This document shows, in pieces, positions 1 through 12,589 of a stretch of DNA of 64,000 nucleotides; position 1 is the stretch's first letter; every line of letters begins with the position of its first letter. The translations under genes and the position numbers were made by a program. The notes beneath the pieces are model-generated. The model was not told the origin of the DNA, did no database searches, and worked only from the letters and a program-made list of their open reading frames with translations. Source of the DNA: Bettongia penicillata ogilbyi (Eukaryota; Chordata; Mammalia; Diprotodontia; Potoroidae); assembly GCA_023548195.1 (NCBI GenBank), contig JAJHZJ010000061.1, positions 6,340,373 to 6,404,372 of the forward strand. The letters run 5' to 3'.

Positions 1-35
1 ATAATCTGGAGAAAAAACTATTAGGAAAAGACTTA

Positions 36-344
<309 letters not shown>

Positions 345-399
345 TTAAAAAGAAACACAGGCAAATTATTTACTTTGCTCACTTTTCATATAAATAATG

Positions 400-542
400 T
401 ATGCGGACCACAGGCAAGTCACAACTCCTCAGTGTCCACTCAATTCCAATTATAGGTTAATTACTGATTTGCCCTGGCAGAGGGAATTTCCTCATTGGAA
501 GTTCCTTATAAATGGAATCACAGATGTGGTCCAAAAAAAAAA
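400..542 (+). mobile_element. tRNA-derived SINE, 3' part
   Basis: It resembles the second half of a marsupial SINE: a CAAGTCAC-like motif, then a degenerate core, then AGGGAATTTCCTCATTGGAA and a GTTCCTTATAAATGGAATCA-type tail ending in a run of about ten A. The same tail type occurs at 15100-15165 and 26440-26515. Confidence 0.6.
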
Positions 543-784
543 TTAAGCAAATAATGTGTACAACTTTCTAGATACTATTTCCTATGAAATAATATTATTT
601 TAAAGGTAAGATAAATGAGTCCAAGAGAATTTAAATGACTGCTTCAGAAGCACCCCTAAATGAGTAACAAGGTTGTAGGTTGAAAGGAAGAAAATGTATT
701 TTAGGTTTCACCTATTAGGGCATGCTGTAGCACCATTCGTGATGAGACTCTCCATTTTCTGACTGTTCTTTCTCACTGACTATT

Positions 785-838
785 CACCAAGTCAAGTGAA
801 CAAGCATTTATTAAGCACCTACTATGTACCCGGCCTGG
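785..838 (-). mobile_element. L2 3' end fragment
   Basis: It reads CAAGCATTTATTAAGCACCT followed by ACTATGTACC, the reverse complement of the L2 3' terminus. Confidence 0.6.
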
Positions 839-869
839 AGTGAACTCTATCCTCATCTTCCCCTCTTGG

Positions 870-1125
870 AGTTCCTGGTTTCCTTCAATATTCAACATAA
901 ATTCTATTTTCTGAAAAAGGCCTTTCTTGGACTCCCTCTCTCTCCTCCTCCTCACCTCCCCAATCAGTCCTCTCATCATTGATGTATATCGTGTGCATGT
1001 TTTTTCCTTCTTTAGAACATGAGATGCATGACAGGTATTCTGTATTTTGCCTTTCTCTGTATCCCCAGCACTCAGTACAGTGCATGAGACACTGTAGATG
1101 CTTAATAAATGTTTTCTGACTGATT
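870..1125 (+). mobile_element. L2 3' end
   Basis: It shows the pyrimidine-rich L2 3' block, GTATCCCCAGCACTCAGTAC and TGCTTAATAAATGTTTTCTG. Confidence 0.75.
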
Positions 1126-2016
1126 GCTCTGTCTACATAGCATTAAATTAGTGACAGATTGTATTTCAGTAGGCCAACAAGCAAATACTCTTTATCCTTA
1201 AAGGATGTTAGAATTCCTCACTGGGAGTCTCCTCAAGCACCTCCTTAGGTGATTTATTCCTAGGTGATCCTCGCTTCAGAAAGATGTTTTGTTTCAGAAA
1301 TAAAACTGATAGGGCCTTAACCTGGGCTTCTAATTTAAAGGTACAAGTCATAAATCATCTACTCTTATTTTCAAGTTGACTATATCTCTGTTACTGACTC
1401 ATGACTTAGAATCTAATCTCCAACTTAAACCATGACAGCAGCAAAATCTCTAATATGACACCTGGCATATCTGCAGAACTCAACAGATACTGACCAGTAA
1501 TGATGTGATTGGTCACAAAAACAGGCAAATAAAGATATTCAGGATCAACAATTAAAGCCTTCATGGTCAATTTAGATGCAATTTTTAAGTAAAGGTCAGT
1601 TTGTTCAATAGCCTTTCAAATGAGATTAATTTCACCCTTCACTCAGCACAATTTAAAATACAGAATCTATTTCTAATGTCAAATCACACAATTTGGAACC
1701 ATTATAAGACTTTGAGTGTACCAGGCAATTCCAACAACAGGTTAATTGTCACGGGAAGTCACCACTCTTAACTGATGGTATTCAAGTTTAAGAAACTGTC
1801 TAAAAAACCAAACCAAACCAAAACCAAAACCAAACCCAAACTCCCAAACAAAAACATAATGTAGGACTTAACTGCAATTTCAATAAGTATTCATAATGCA
1901 CCCATTACATGCAATGCATAATGCAGTCAACTTTGTATACTCTTGGAAATACCAATTAAAGAGAAACTTACCAGAAAAGAAAGAAGCTTTCTGATTGCTG
2001 ACGCTAATGGAAGTTA

Positions 2017-2120
2017 CAATAAATACATAAAGGATGATAACTATATAACACTTCACAGTCACAATAAATAATAATGGATGATAACTATATAAAGGATGAT
2101 AACTATATAACACTTCACAG
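2017..2120. repeat. Short tandem duplication, about 44-bp unit
   Basis: AAGGATGATAACTATATAAC followed by ACTTCACAG occurs at 2030-2058 and again at 2092-2120. A partial copy (GGATGATAACTATATA) lies between them at about 2075-2091. The preceding ACAATAAATA is also repeated (2017 and 2061). Confidence 0.9.
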
Positions 2121-2654
2121 GGTATATGATGTTTTTATATATATGCATATACAGTTTATATAGTTCATATAGTCCTATGTAAATATATAGCACTGTCTAC
2201 ACTGTAAAGTGATACATACAGACACACACACACACTATTTAATATATATGTTATCCTTACAACAAACCTATAGGGTAGGTATATAGATATTATTGTTCCT
2301 TTAAGGAGAACTGAGGTACAAAGTAGACAAGTGACTCGCCCTAGGTTTCCCTGATGGTAAATGGGCAGAACTAGTTTTCAAACTCCAAGTGTCCTAACAC
2401 CAAATCTATTACTATGTTCAGTGTGATTTCAAGCTTTTAAGAAATAAAAATTGTCTTTCAAGAAAAGAACTTATAGGTACTGCTTGTTAATTACTAAGAG
2501 GAAGCAAGCTTTGTACAGTGAGGATGCCCCTGGGGCTTCGTCTTCCCTGGGTCTGGAGACAGTGGAAGGTGGAAGCAGAGAGCTTCTCTCAGACCTTTTA
2601 TTCAAGGAAGGGCACCCAAAGCAGTCATTTCTTCATTCCTGACCAAGCTACACT

Positions 2655-2837
2655 CCTCTGGATTTTCATCACACCCCAAGTGGGACACCCTCTCTGCCCC
2701 TCTTCTGCTTTCTTTTTTGTATTATCTTCCCCCTGTTAGGTTGTGAGCTCCTTAGGAGCCTTTCTTTGTATGCCCATCACTTAGCATAGTGTCTGGCACA
2801 TAGTAGGCACTTAATAAATATTTATTGACTGACTGAA
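2655..2837 (+). mobile_element. L2 3' end
   Basis: It contains TTGTGAGCTCCTTAGGAGCC, GTCTGGCACATAGTAGGCAC and TTAATAAATATTTATTGACT, a typical L2 terminus. Confidence 0.85.
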
Positions 2838-3392
2838 TGGCCTGGGATGGGATCCTGATAGAACTTCTAGAAGGCTGTTTTAGTATCAAGAGTGTTAGAT
2901 AGGATATAGATATTCAGGTTCCTAAACGTTTACTGGTTGCCTTGCAGGGTTTGTATCTAAAATCGAACTGAAGCCACAAAGAGCTCTATAATCAAAAGTA
3001 TGGCATGAAAGCATGCCGAATTAAACCAGAATGACTGACCTGACTGATGGCTGTCCCCTTCCAACCAGCTGGCATGAGGAGTCCTAACCCAGGGAGAGCA
3101 TGATTCCAACTGCTCAGATTCCTCTGCACACATGCTGCTGCATTCTCCAGGGGCAGAGTAGGCCAGGGAAGAGTCCTGGAAGCCCTCATAGGAGCGTTGT
3201 GGTAGAGTCACTGAGCTGTGTGGTCACAAGGGTATGTGCTCCTCTTACAAGGCTGTTACTGAGTAAGTAAGGGCACAGCTGCTCAATATTATAAAAAAGG
3301 GGAAAAAGCCCCAGTTTTTCAGTCACCTTCATCACAAACCAAACTTGGGATGATTCATAGGAAACATTTACTTGAAGGTAAGTAAATTCAGT

Positions 3393-3560
3393 GAACATCT
3401 ATTAATACATACCATGTGTAGAAGATTTACTGGGCCCAAGGTGCTGAGGGAGATACAAATTTTTAGGTAGGCCATGATTCCTATCCTTTAGCAGCTTATG
3501 TTCAATATGACAATCTACACAGAAGTGCGAACAAAAGTGCTACACAAGGTTTGAAATGGG
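3393..3560 (-). mobile_element. L2 3' end, degraded
   Basis: It reads as a reverse L2 end: ATCTATTAATACATACCATG, GGGCCCAAGGTGCTGAGGGA, then an altered 'tagcagcttatgttc' segment. L2 sequence appears to continue past the hAT-like insert. Confidence 0.6.
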
Positions 3561-3561
3561 C

Positions 3562-3766
3562 TCTTAACCAGGGGATCCCTAAGGAGTCTGGTTTTCACTG
3601 GGCCTGGGAACTCAGATGGTTTAAAAAAATTGCCTCTTTATTTTCATTTACATTTGCTTTCCTCTGAAATCCCATTTATTTTATGCTTTTAAAACCATTA
3701 TTTTGTGAGGAGGTCCATCGATATCACTAGCTTACGAACGGGTTCATGGCACAGACAAAGTTAAGC
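3562..3766 (+). mobile_element. hAT-like non-autonomous DNA element remnant
   Basis: It has the same layout as the element at 24577-25459: a GGCTCTTAACCAGGGGATCC start, a TTGCCTCTTTATTTTCATTT core, a GGAGGTCCAT motif and an AAAGTTAAGCA end complementary to the start. It sits within reverse L2 sequence. The hAT class is inferred from terminal-repeat style. Confidence 0.5.
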
Positions 3767-4442
3767 AGAGAGGAGATCAAGGAAGGCTTCACAGTGGAAG
3801 AGATAGCAACTGAACAGAGCTATAGAGAATGGGAAGAAAGTCAGAAGGCAACGTGAAGAGGGTAGGACATTGCAGGGATGGAGAAAAATGGAAGCAAAGG
3901 CATGGAGATGAGACTGTGTTGTACCACATAACAGATGCTTAATGAATGTTTCTTGAAAGGAATTAAGGAGTTTAAATATGAATTGGTAGGCCACTGGGAA
4001 TCAATAAAGAATTTTTTTTTAAGCACTGGCATGATATATCTAGAGCTAGTTATAAGGAAGATTATTTTGGCAGTTATGAGAAGCAATGGAGGATGGGGGA
4101 GCAAATTAGTGGGAAGACATTTTAGAAGCCTGAGGCAACAGTCCAGGGAGATAGGTGATAATGGGGCTCTCCGTTCAGCTGGCAGCAGTAGGCATCGATA
4201 TCACAGGATATATTTGGGAGATAACTGTAGTTACAGAATCAGGCAAATGGTTCTAAGAAAACACGAAGTTGATTTTTGGGAGAAAGATGATAAATATGGT
4301 TTGGGACACACTGAGTTTGAGGTACCGGTAGGACATCCAAGTGAATACCCTAGAGATGTCTGGAGATGCAGATCTGGATTTGCAGGGCTAGGGCTCAAGA
4401 GAGATTAGGTTTGGAGATACGGATTCTGGAAGCTATTTGCAT
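3767..4442 (-). mobile_element. L2 ORF2 (reverse transcriptase) remnant
   Basis: On the minus strand this resembles the C-terminal L2 reverse transcriptase region and the segment after it. Plus-strand landmarks are GATTATTTTGGCAGTTATGA, GGCAACAGTCCAGGGAGATA and GTAGGACATCCAAGTGAATA. These match the L2 stretches that encode the post-catalytic RT part (STWMS-like). The frame is broken throughout. The 157-codon plus-strand open frame at 3935-4408 is antisense to it. Confidence 0.7.
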
Positions 4443-4469
4443 AGAAATGGTAGCTGCAGTCCTGGGGGT

Positions 4470-4815
4470 AGATGTGTCCCAGACTTCTCCAGGCCATCGT
4501 TCCTCTCTCTCCGGTTATTGCTTCCACCTCCTCCGGCAGTGACCCGAATTCTGCTCTTGGGTCCCTCAGCTCTGATGGGTCAGGGTTTGCCTCATCTTGC
4601 TGAGCTTCCCGCCTTCATGCCACTTCTAGCCCACACCGTTCTGCGGCATGTCACTCTACCCTCCCCACTACTTTGCAGCCCCTTTTATATGTTATCTTCC
4701 CTAATTGGAATTTAGACTACTTGAGGGCGGAGACTATCTTTCTTTCTAGAATTTGTATCCCCAGCACTCATCTGGGTGCCTGACATACATTATGTGTTTA
4801 AGAAGTGCATTATGA
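4470..4815 (+). mobile_element. L2 3' end
   Basis: A pyrimidine-rich block is followed by TAGACTACTTGAGGGCGGAG and TTTGTATCCCCAGCACTCAT, the usual L2 end, here degraded. Confidence 0.7.
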
Positions 4816-5007
4816 ATTGACCAACGGAGAGCATGGATAAACAGGGATAAACACAGAAGTTTGGGCAACACCCTTCTTCAGAGTTCAAAAGAGGACTAAA
4901 TAGAAGAGACAGAGAAGGAACGGTTAGGTGGGGAAGAGGGAGAACCTGAAAAGGCAAAGTCCTCTAAGTATGATATCAAGAAGGGTTACAGCATGATCTG
5001 AGGCTTT

Positions 5008-5016
5008 AGTAGGGGC
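5008..5016 (+). repeat. Target-site duplication, 5' copy (GCSH retrocopy)
   Basis: AGTAGGGGC here is repeated at 6117-6125, immediately after the poly(A) tract of the retrocopy. Confidence 0.85.
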
Positions 5017-6116
5017 GGCCCCCGGAGAAGATGGCGCTGCGAGCGGCCAGGACCGTGCGGGTCGCGGCCTCGTCCCTGCGGGCGGTGGCCGGGGCGGAGA
5101 CCACCGGATCCCTGACCTCGCTCGCAGCCGCCCCAGGCTCCGCTCCCTTCCTCGCGGCCGCCGCCTCCCGGGGCCTCTGCACCAGCGCCCTGCAGCTCGC
5201 GGTTCCAAAATTCAGACAAGCATCAATGGATAACAACTGAAAACGGTATTGGAACTGTGGGAATCAGCAATTTTGCACAGGAAGCACTGGGAGATACAGT
5301 TTACTGTAGTCTTCCAGAAGTTGGAACAAAATGGAACAAACAAGGCGAGTTCGGAGCTTTGCAAGTGTGAAAGCTGCCAGTGGACTCTATTGTCCTCTAT
5401 CAGGAGAAGTAACTGAAATTAACGTAGCTCTTGCAGAAGACCCAGGACTTGTCAACAGATCTTGTTATGAAGATGGTTGGCTGATCAAGATGACTCTGAG
5501 CAACCCTTCAGAACTTGATGAACTGATGAGTGACGGTGCATATGAGAGATACATAAAATCTATTGAGGATTGAACATTGGACCCCCAAATAAATTAGCAC
5601 AAGAATACAGCCCAGTACAGTTTTGTCCTAAATTAGGGGTATATGGAAGATTAGCAACTTTAACACTTCTGAAACAACACCATGACATGGAAAAAAGTCT
5701 TAACTACTCAGAAATGACTGGATAAAAATGCTTTTTACTATTTGCACCTTTGCACAACTTCTTCCTTGTAATTTCACATTAGTGTGTCTAGTTCTGAATT
5801 CATCGCATCATGTGTGGCAAAAATGAATTCTAAGACCATGTACTTCAGAGCTAGAATTTTATCGTAAAAAGCCTTAAATCAGTAATGGTATAATGGTCAA
5901 CTCCATCCATCACCAGTTGTGTTCAGAATACATTTGGTTTTCTGTCCATGGAATAATTTACTGAGATTGGTTAGCTGGCTGGTGTCAGATGCTGTATGAT
6001 ACCAACTTAATTTTAATACACTGCTTGGCTGAAGCTATTTTTACAGATGAGGCTTCAACCTTGCAGCAGAATAGGTAATGAAATTTAATAAACTTTTTAA
6101 AAACCTTGGAAAAAAA
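5017..6116 (+). pseudogene. GCSH: Processed pseudogene of GCSH (glycine cleavage system H protein)
   Basis: This is an intronless copy of the mRNA for the mitochondrial lipoyl-carrier protein of the glycine cleavage system. The frame opens at 5031 (MALRAARTVRVAASSLRAVA, a transit-peptide-like leader) and reaches VPKF at 5210. Two bases are then missing near 5214, so the next part ([20 protein letters not shown] onward) is read one frame over. One more base is lost near 5362, restoring the first frame. The C-terminus ([10 protein letters not shown] region, [14 protein letters not shown], stop at 5571-5573) is clear. The lipoyl-lysine context SVKAAS (Lys codon 5370-5372) survives. The 3' UTR runs to AATAAA at 6087-6092 and a short A tract at 6110-6117. 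It has no introns and flanking 9-bp duplications, so it arose by L1-mediated retroposition. It is not expected to make H protein. Confidence 0.95.
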
Positions 6117-6125
6117 AGTAGGGGC
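6117..6125 (+). repeat. Target-site duplication, 3' copy (GCSH retrocopy)
   Basis: AGTAGGGGC matches 5008-5016 exactly. Its first A overlaps the poly(A) run. Confidence 0.85.
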
Positions 6126-6385
6126 AATATGAAAATTTTTCAAAGTGCTGGGGCTAATAGAAGGAATAAGGAAGAGAAAGGACTGCTGTTTAGGTGGGAC
6201 CAGATGATGACAAAGGTTTACAGAGAGAAGAGAGATCTCTTGAATTCATAGTTTTTGGGGTTTTTTTCCCCCCGTTTTCTTTACCAAGGATAATGCTCTT
6301 TAGACTAATGCTTAACAGGGAACTAGAGATAAATGAAAAGAGTAATCTAGCTGTCCTCAAAAAGTTCAAGTCTCCTAGTGATTAT

Positions 6386-6650
6386 ATGGTGCAGTTAGGT
6401 GGCACAGTGGATAGAGTTCTGGGCCTGGAGTCAGGAATTCATCTTCCTGAGTTCAAATCCAGCCTCGCACACTTACTAGCTATGTGATACTGGGCAAGTC
6501 GTTGAACCCCATTTGACTCAGTTTCCTTATCTGTAAAATGAGCTGGAGAAGGAAATGGTAAGCTACTACAGTATCTCTGCCAAGAAAATCTCAAAATGAG
6601 GTCACAAAGAGTCAGACATGACTGAAATGAGAGAGCAGTGAATTATGTAT
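6386..6650 (+). mobile_element. Mar-1-type CORE-SINE, full length
   Basis: A tRNA-like head (GTGGCACAGTGGATAGAGTT; box B GAGTTCAAATCCAGCC) leads to a GTGATACTGGGCAAGTC core and GTTTCCTTATCTGTAAAATG. It ends in an RTE/Bov-B-like tail (GTCACAAAGAGTCAGACATG). Confidence 0.85.
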
Positions 6651-7089
6651 ACCAGGACACTATAAACAACTGTACTACTCTCAGTGATCCTCTTAAGGAA
6701 ATATAGAGAATGGAAAAAAGTCTAAAGGACTGAAAATAGGCAAATGTCTCAATTTTCTAAAAGGGAAAGAAATTAGAATTGTCAAGTTTTAGGCTGATTA
6801 GCTTAACTTCTATTTCTGGATATATTAAATTCAGGAGTTATGTGCCTAAAGATGTTAATTGAACTCATTAAGAAAGGAAGTCTAGAGAGAGAAGAAAGAA
6901 AAGTAAACTGAGGTTAGAACTAGAGAGGATCTCTACACCTGGAGGGTGAGAGAAGGAGAATGAGTGAGCAAAGGAGATTGGGAAGGATCAGGCAAATAAG
7001 GAGGAGAAGGACCAAGAGAGAGGACCAGAGAGGAGACCAAGAGAAGGCAACATCAGCAGAATCAAGTTATAGAGAGGTGAGATTGGCAA

Positions 7090-7194
7090 TACCCTTTATC
7101 TCACAGGACTGTTTTAAAGACCAAATGCGATAACACATGCAAAGGGCCTTTACAAACCTGTAAGGTACTAAATAAATGCTAGCCATTATTAATC
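7090..7194 (+). mobile_element. MIR 3' half
   Basis: CTCACAGGACTGTTTTAAAG, ATAACACATGCAAAGGGCCT and CTAAATAAATGCTAGCCATT match a MIR 3' half. Confidence 0.7.
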
Positions 7195-8759
7195 TTGGTG
7201 AGAAGATTTTCAGTTGAACAGTGGGAGTCAGAAATTAGATGGCAAGGGATTGAGAAGCAAGTTGAAAGTGAGGAAATAGAAGTATTAAGTACAGAATTTT
7301 ATATCCCTTTCTATGATTTTGATGGTGAGAGAGAAGAAATATAGGAAATACAGAAATATAGTATGAGGGAAAAGGTAACTGTTTTAAAAAAGTTTTAATT
7401 TAATGTAATTTTAATAAAGCTTTAATTTTCGTAAAAGGAGGAGATGGGCACATTTATAGGCAGTGAGGAAGGAGTTAATGGATAAGAAATCCCTGAAGAT
7501 GAGAGAAAAAGAGAGGGACTGATTGAAAGAGGAAGCTCCCTAATGGGATCAGGTATAGGAATGGAGGTGGGGTTGGCAAAGTGGGGGCCCACCTCTTCCT
7601 CAGAAAATGAAGCTAAGAAACAAATGCTGGGAACAGTCAGGAGAGGTTTTGAACTTATGGTGAGAATAAGTTTTATTACCTTAGATTTAGGACAACTAAA
7701 CTTCATTTTCTTTAAAGCCTCCATTTTGTGACTGAGTTGTTTTTCTGTAAGTTGTTTCTCAATAATAAGATAAACATTTGCCTTCTCAAGGAGGGGACAG
7801 CAGTGGGAAGGAGGGAGAGTATTTGGAACTGAAATTTAAAAAAAAGAATGATGACTTTTTTTACATGTAATTGAGGAAAAAAGTAAGAGAGAAAAATGCA
7901 AGCATTATGCAGTTTGATACTTTAAACACATATGCATATGCAGTTAAAAACTAATCAGCATATGTGAATTCTCTGATAGGAGAGAATATCAAGAGAAAAA
8001 ATATTATTAAAAACTTTATCAGTAGTTTCTATAATAAACTGCCAATCAAATTATGTGGTTAACAGAATTTTAGGAATACCCATAGCTAGAACTCTAAGAA
8101 ACCTACCAGGGGCCCTATCAGCCTTCTTCTGGTCCTGACTGGGACTAGCTCCTGCATTCCCCACAGCCCAGACTCAGACTGTGATTGCTTGAAGGCAGTG
8201 CTGACTGACATAAACTTGTCAGACAACCCGTGAAAGGGAGGTCAGCTGGGCAGAGAGAGGAACCTGTCATGGGCACTGGTATGAAGGCGGCTTAGGGAAC
8301 TTTTAAGAAGCACCGTAGTGATTTTTTTTCTTAGAGCAGGCTAATGTTTGTATTATTTGCATATATTGATTAATGAAGTTTGAATGCCTAAAAGTCCAAG
8401 TCTATGTGTTACAGAGGTCTGGAGTCAAGTAGGAGGTTAAGTTTTTTCCTATGAGGAAAGGAAGTAGAGGTGATGTAGAAAGGAAAAGCTGCTGTGGAAA
8501 ATGGAACAGAATCAGTTAGGGAAGAAGAAAAGGATGCTTGTGGTGGTCCCAGTTGGCATGACTACTGAAGAGAACCGGAACAGATTCTCATCTCTTTGGG
8601 AAGCTTTGAATGAGCTCCTATTTGGAGAAATGAAACTGCATAGCCTGAGGTGGTCCCTTCTCCCGATCTGAGACTCTGCGATTTTCATCTCTATTGCTAC
8701 TCATCTCCTGTAGTCTACTTCTTCCTCTGATGAGTTTCCAAGACCAGCCATCCTTTGTC

Positions 8760-8960
8760 CTTTGTCACCATACTCCATACACTATTCTCCCTTCCTTTTT
8801 CAGCTCTTTTTTTTGGGTTTGTTTTAGTTGCCTTCCCCCACAGAATGTAAGCTCCTTGAGGGCAGGAATTATCTTTTTTTCCTCTCTGTATTTGTATTCT
8901 CAGGGCTTAGCACAATGCTGGCATACAGAAGCACTCAATAAATGTTTGCTGACTTGCCTT
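8760..8960 (+). mobile_element. L2 3' end
   Basis: It shows AGAATGTAAGCTCCTTGAGG, TTGTATTCTCAGGGCTTAGC and CACTCAATAAATGTTTGCTG. Confidence 0.85.
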
Positions 8961-10159
8961 GCCTTGTCATGAACAATGACTTACTTTCCAGGACACAGAA
9001 AGAAGTGTTGAAAATATGTCATTTCAAGTTTATGATGATATGTTCATAGTTAAATTCCCTAAGCAAGTTTAAATAATGAATCACAAAAAAACAGAAGAGC
9101 ATGTTAGAAAAAGCACATGCTTCTTCCAGTATATAGTAAATCAGAGATAGTTTCAGTATCTTTGGCTTCAGACAGATATTTAAGCAGTACTTCAGTCCAC
9201 ACATTATCATGTAGTAAGAAGTAGCAAAGTTTCTATTTAAATTAGTTTAAATTCTGAAAAATTAAAGAAGCATCTTTTTCTACAGATAGGCCGATAATAG
9301 TGGAACTTCTAAAACGATAAGCTCCAAAAGCTCTCTGGCTTTTTCATATGTTGACTGCCTTCTATATCCTCATTCTTTGAAAAAAAATATACGCTCGTTG
9401 ATTTGTATCCTCTGAGCCCATAAAATATTTGAAGATGCCTATTTTGAGGGGAGGCTATAGAGCAAATAATTAATTTTATCTGAGGTGAATTGAATGAGGT
9501 TTTCTATGACAAAGTTCCTGTAATGGACTCTGCCAACCATCTTTGCCACGTTCTTAACTTCTCCTCAAGACTAGGAGGGACAAAAATATTTATTTGTTCT
9601 TCTGACTTATAAAAACAGGATCCATTGCCTTTGGCTTGGTAAGAATGTACATAATAATAAACATGCCACACTAAAAATAGCAATTGCATTCCATTGAAAT
9701 CAAGTAGAATTCCCTCCCCTACGTGACTCAGGCCTTGTTTGATTAAGCTGTTAAGAGAATTGTAAAGATCAGTCTTCTACATGGACTAGCCAAATACTCT
9801 GTTTTTAGCTCTCTGGGTGAGAGAATCCTATAAAATCTCTGAACATCTGTCACTGAGGTCCACACAGATTCTAGAAAACAAAGAAGTGCGCCACAAGATG
9901 ATTTGAATCCTTCCTCCAAACCTATCAATTTGTGTATCATCAAAATAAAAAGTAGAAATATAGAATCTCCTCTCCAATCCTGTACTAAAGAGGAGACATA
10001 AAACCTGAGAAAAATCTTTCTATCTGCTTACCTTCAATAATATATTCTCCTTTCTTTAATCTTTCCCTGGCCTGCATCTAGCCCTCTCTTTTTATCCTAC
10101 CAATTCAGCAGGAGGCAACAACTCAACCCTCAAGTGTTAAAGCCATTCCAATAGAGCAA

Positions 10160-10330
10160 ATAATAATAACTGCTGACCTTTATTTAAAACTTTGAAGTTG
10201 GCAAAATATTTCACATATATTAACTACTTTCTGTAAAGGAACTGTAATACTTTTACATGCAAAGAAGAAATTAATAAAAAGTTCACCCTCAGTTCAGAGA
10301 AGGAAAAGAAAGACCAGATTTGAAATCTAG
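10160..10330 (-). mobile_element. MIR, degraded
   Basis: ACCTTTATTTAAAACTTTGA and TTTCACATATATTAACTACT resemble a reverse MIR 3' half, followed by a CCAGATTTGAAA-like start region. Confidence 0.5.
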
Positions 10331-10354
10331 CATAACACTAACTTTTTTGGGGGG

Positions 10355-10632
10355 AGGAGGGAAATATTTAATATGTATGAGATATCAAGCTATACACTGA
10401 AGAAGACACAAAAATAATTAAGTCATGGATCCTGCTTTTAAGTGACTTGTAGTGCAGTGAAGGAGCTAAAATACGTTTACACATAAATAGAATATAATCC
10501 AAAGCAACAGTGCAAGACGTTCAAGCAAAACGTTATATGAAGGTTGATGGAGAGAGTGATCGTTTCCTGCTGGCAGAACACTGAAGGCTTCATTGAAGAG
10601 ATGGAATTTTAGCTGGGCTTGGTTAGGATGGT
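10355..10632 (-). mobile_element. L2 3' region
   Basis: A degraded reverse L2: TGGATCCTGCTTTTAAGTGA, GAAGGCTTCATTGAAGAGAT and GGAATTTTAGCTGGGCTTGG. Confidence 0.65.
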
Positions 10633-10639
10633 TAGCATT

Positions 10640-11165
10640 TCAAATCCTTAGTAAGCATCCAACTTCCCTACTCATTCCAGTGACTACTAAATCTCTCTAG
10701 GATTAAATTCAAAGTCCAAGTTCTTCACAACCTGGTCCCCTTCCACCTTTCTCCAGCCTTATCAATACATGACTCCTTGTCACACATTCTAGTTTGGGTA
10801 AATCGGTGGTCTTATCATTCCTCACACCTGACTCAGCCTCCTGAATCCATGCCTTTGCCCTGTCCACCTCTCTCCCTCACTCCTGGAGTGCATTTCTTTC
10901 TTTCCTCCACCCTCAGAATCTTTCATTTCCTTCAAAGATTTGGCTCAAACAGTACCTTCCACAGGAAGTCTTTCTTGAGCTCTCCATGTCTACTCCTCCT
11001 CTCTCCATTATTAGTTATCTTGCATCTACCTACATATTTACAAGCATCTCACTGACAGAATTTTAGTTCTATTGAAGAAAAGACTATTTCACTCTTGTCT
11101 TTATATCTCCAGGGCTTAACACAGCATCTGATAGGGCGAGTTTTTAACAAATGCATGTTCAGAGA
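10640..11165 (+). mobile_element. L2 3' region, long copy
   Basis: It covers the end of L2 ORF2 and the 3' UTR: AGTCCAAGTTCTTCACAACC, TGGTCCCCTTCCACCTTTCT, CACAGGAAGTCTTTCTTGAG and a TATCTCCAGGGCTTAACACA end. It abuts an opposite-strand L2 piece. Confidence 0.85.
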
Positions 11166-11534
11166 TGGAGTAGAATATGATATTTACTGCAGTAAAAATT
11201 AAAAAGTCTAAGTATTATAATGAAAATAACTTCAACCTCACTTTGACCCTTGGGAGGTGATAGGGAACCATAGGAGTTTATGGTAAAAACATTTATAACA
11301 GACACTGCAAAATGTACATGACTCATTTATCTAATTTAGGCTAGTAATGCCTTCAAGGCATATCCCATTTCTCAGTATCCCCCAAAGTGCCTAACAATAG
11401 TTTGCTGATGGTATGTATGTTCTCAATACTGGTGACTGAGTTAACAATCATTTTGTCTTTTGAGAAATATTAGCCAGCATGGAAGCCAATTGTAATCTGC
11501 TTCCCCCAAAGTTATTGCACTGTTTGCTCACTTA

Positions 11535-11663
<129 letters not shown>

Positions 11664-11736
11664 TTATTTATAACTAAAAAGAATTCTGAAAAGTTTTAAA
11701 AAGTTAACATATCTCTCTCTATATATACGGCATATG

Positions 11737-11752
11737 GAATCACAGAATTTTA
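11737..11752. repeat. Target-site duplication, left copy (ORF1-only L1)
   Basis: GAATCACAGAATTTTA (16 bp) is identical to 14422-14437. It adjoins the T-rich (poly(A) on minus) end of the element. Confidence 0.95.
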
Positions 11753-12589
11753 TTTTATTTTTTTTAATTTATTTATTTATTTAACTTTTTACATTCATTT
11801 TCACAAATTTTTGGGTTCCAAATTTTCTCCCCTTTTATCCCCTCCCCCCACCCCAATACCCCAAGCAATCTAATTTTCCCTATCTCCAATCTGCCCTCTC
11901 TTCTGTCATCCCTCCCTTCTCTTGTCTCCATCTTCTCTTTTCTCCTGCAGGGCCAGATGACTTTCTATTCCTCATTAACTGTATGTCTTCTTTCCTAGTT
12001 GCTACAACAATACTAAACAGTTGTTCCTAAAACTTTGAGTTCCAAATTCTCCCCATCCCTCCCTCCCCACCCATTCCCTTTGGGACGGCAGGCAATTCAA
12101 TAGAGGCCTTATCTGTGTAGTTTTGCAAATGACCTCCCTGATAGTCGTGTTGTGTAAGACTAACTGGATTACCATCCCTCCTAACCTGCCCCTCATTGTT
12201 TCTCTTCTGTCTTTTGATCCTGTCCCTCCCCAAGTGTTGACTTCAAATTGCTCCCTCCTCCCTTTGCCCTCCCTTCCATCATCCTCCCCTTGCAATATCT
12301 CCTTCTCCCTGACTTTCTCATACTGTAAGATAGGTTTTCATACCAAAATGAGTGTGCATTTCACTCCTTCGTTTAGTCAGATGTGATGAAGGTAAACTTC
12401 TTGTTTTTTTTTTTTCTCAGCTCTCCTCTTTTTCCCTCCACTAAGAAGTCTCCTACTTGCCTCTTAAATGACATATAATTACCCCATTCCATTTCACCCT
12501 CTTTCCTCCCACTACATTTCTCTCTCACCATTTACCTTAATTTCTTTTAAGGTATTGTCCCATCCTATTCAGTTCAATCTGTGCTCTCT

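Noticed and set aside
3935..4408. 157-codon open frame on plus as a gene
   Set aside because: It lies antisense to an L2 reverse transcriptase remnant and has no family resemblance, no start context and no splice structure.
5031..5573. Functional GCSH gene
   Set aside because: No introns, two frameshifts, a poly(A) tract and target-site duplications show a processed pseudogene.
6386..6460. tRNA gene
   Set aside because: The A- and B-box-like sequence is the head of a SINE; it does not fold as a cloverleaf and the same head recurs many times in the window.
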